A stretch of 5,597 nt of DNA from Clostridiales bacterium (GTDB lineage Bacteria; Bacillota; Clostridia; Oscillospirales; Butyricicoccaceae): contig JAHZHY010000100.1 in the NCBI GenBank assembly GCA_019420045.1, positions 1 through 5,597 on the forward strand, read 5' to 3'. Both the position numbers and the translations under genes were made by a program. Below, piece after piece: positions 5,532 through 5,597 of this stretch. The stretch's first letter is position 1; the number at the start of each line of letters is the position of its first letter. The notes beneath the pieces are model-generated. The model worked only from the letters and a program-made list of their open reading frames with translations. It was not told the DNA's origin and ran no database searches.

Positions 5532-5597
5532 TGTCTCCAAAAGTGAACTGGACCAGTAAAAACGGACAATAGACAAAAAGCCCCCTAATGTAGGAGA
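5532..5597 (+). mobile_element. Left end of an IS3-type insertion sequence (partial)
   Basis: From 5532 the sequence reads TGTCTCCAAAAGTGAACTGG, followed by ACC and an AAAAACGGACA stretch. This resembles terminal inverted repeats of IS3-family elements in Bacillota as I remember them. The window ends in TAGGAGA, a ribosome binding site placed about 60 bases from the terminus, as expected for the first transposase frame (orfA) just beyond the edge. No transposase coding sequence and no second end are visible, so the family call rests on the terminal motif alone. The direction implies a rightward transposase, diverging from the exported-protein operon. Confidence 0.5.

Overview
The window looks like a chromosomal stretch from a moderately GC-rich member of the Bacillota. 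Genes have strong AGGAGG-type ribosome binding sites, several have near-consensus sigma-70/sigma-A promoters, and intergenic DNA is clearly more AT-rich than the genes. Protein character would suit a Negativicutes amino-acid fermenter (Acidaminococcus- or Megasphaera-like). That assignment is an impression from protein style and was not tested.

Layout, left to right. Positions 1-177 hold only an unrecognised open frame running in from the left edge. Positions 178-513 are non-coding. They contain a long near-perfect inverted repeat around a possible leftward promoter, an AT-rich stretch, a hairpin, and two terminator-like hairpins, the second being a very strong bidirectional terminator. Leftward genes follow: an L-asparaginase of the Rhizobium etli type (514-1515), preceded by an aldehyde dehydrogenase (1601-2968). 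The asparaginase also has its own promoter just after the dehydrogenase stop. A 222-base divergent control region (2969-3190) separates the dehydrogenase from a rightward M20-family metallopeptidase (3191-4435). This region carries two dyads over the dehydrogenase promoter and a separate promoter for the peptidase. A bidirectional terminator (about 4459-4506) closes the peptidase gene and a leftward two-gene operon. That operon encodes a signal-peptide-bearing exported protein (4847-5458) and a small unrecognised protein (4502-4834), driven by a near-perfect promoter at 5486-5514. The last 66 bases look like the end of an IS3-type insertion sequence starting just upstream of that promoter.

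The asparaginase (asparagine to aspartate and ammonia) and the M20 peptidase (release of amino acids from peptides or acylated amino acids) fit amino-acid scavenging. The aldehyde dehydrogenase would oxidise an aldehyde that the sequence does not identify. I saw no defence system, CRISPR array, tRNA or rRNA. Nothing here is clearly an undescribed system. The items most worth following are the dyads at the dehydrogenase promoter, the inverted repeat at 153-217, the geneless double-terminator region, and the unrecognised two-gene operon beside the insertion sequence.
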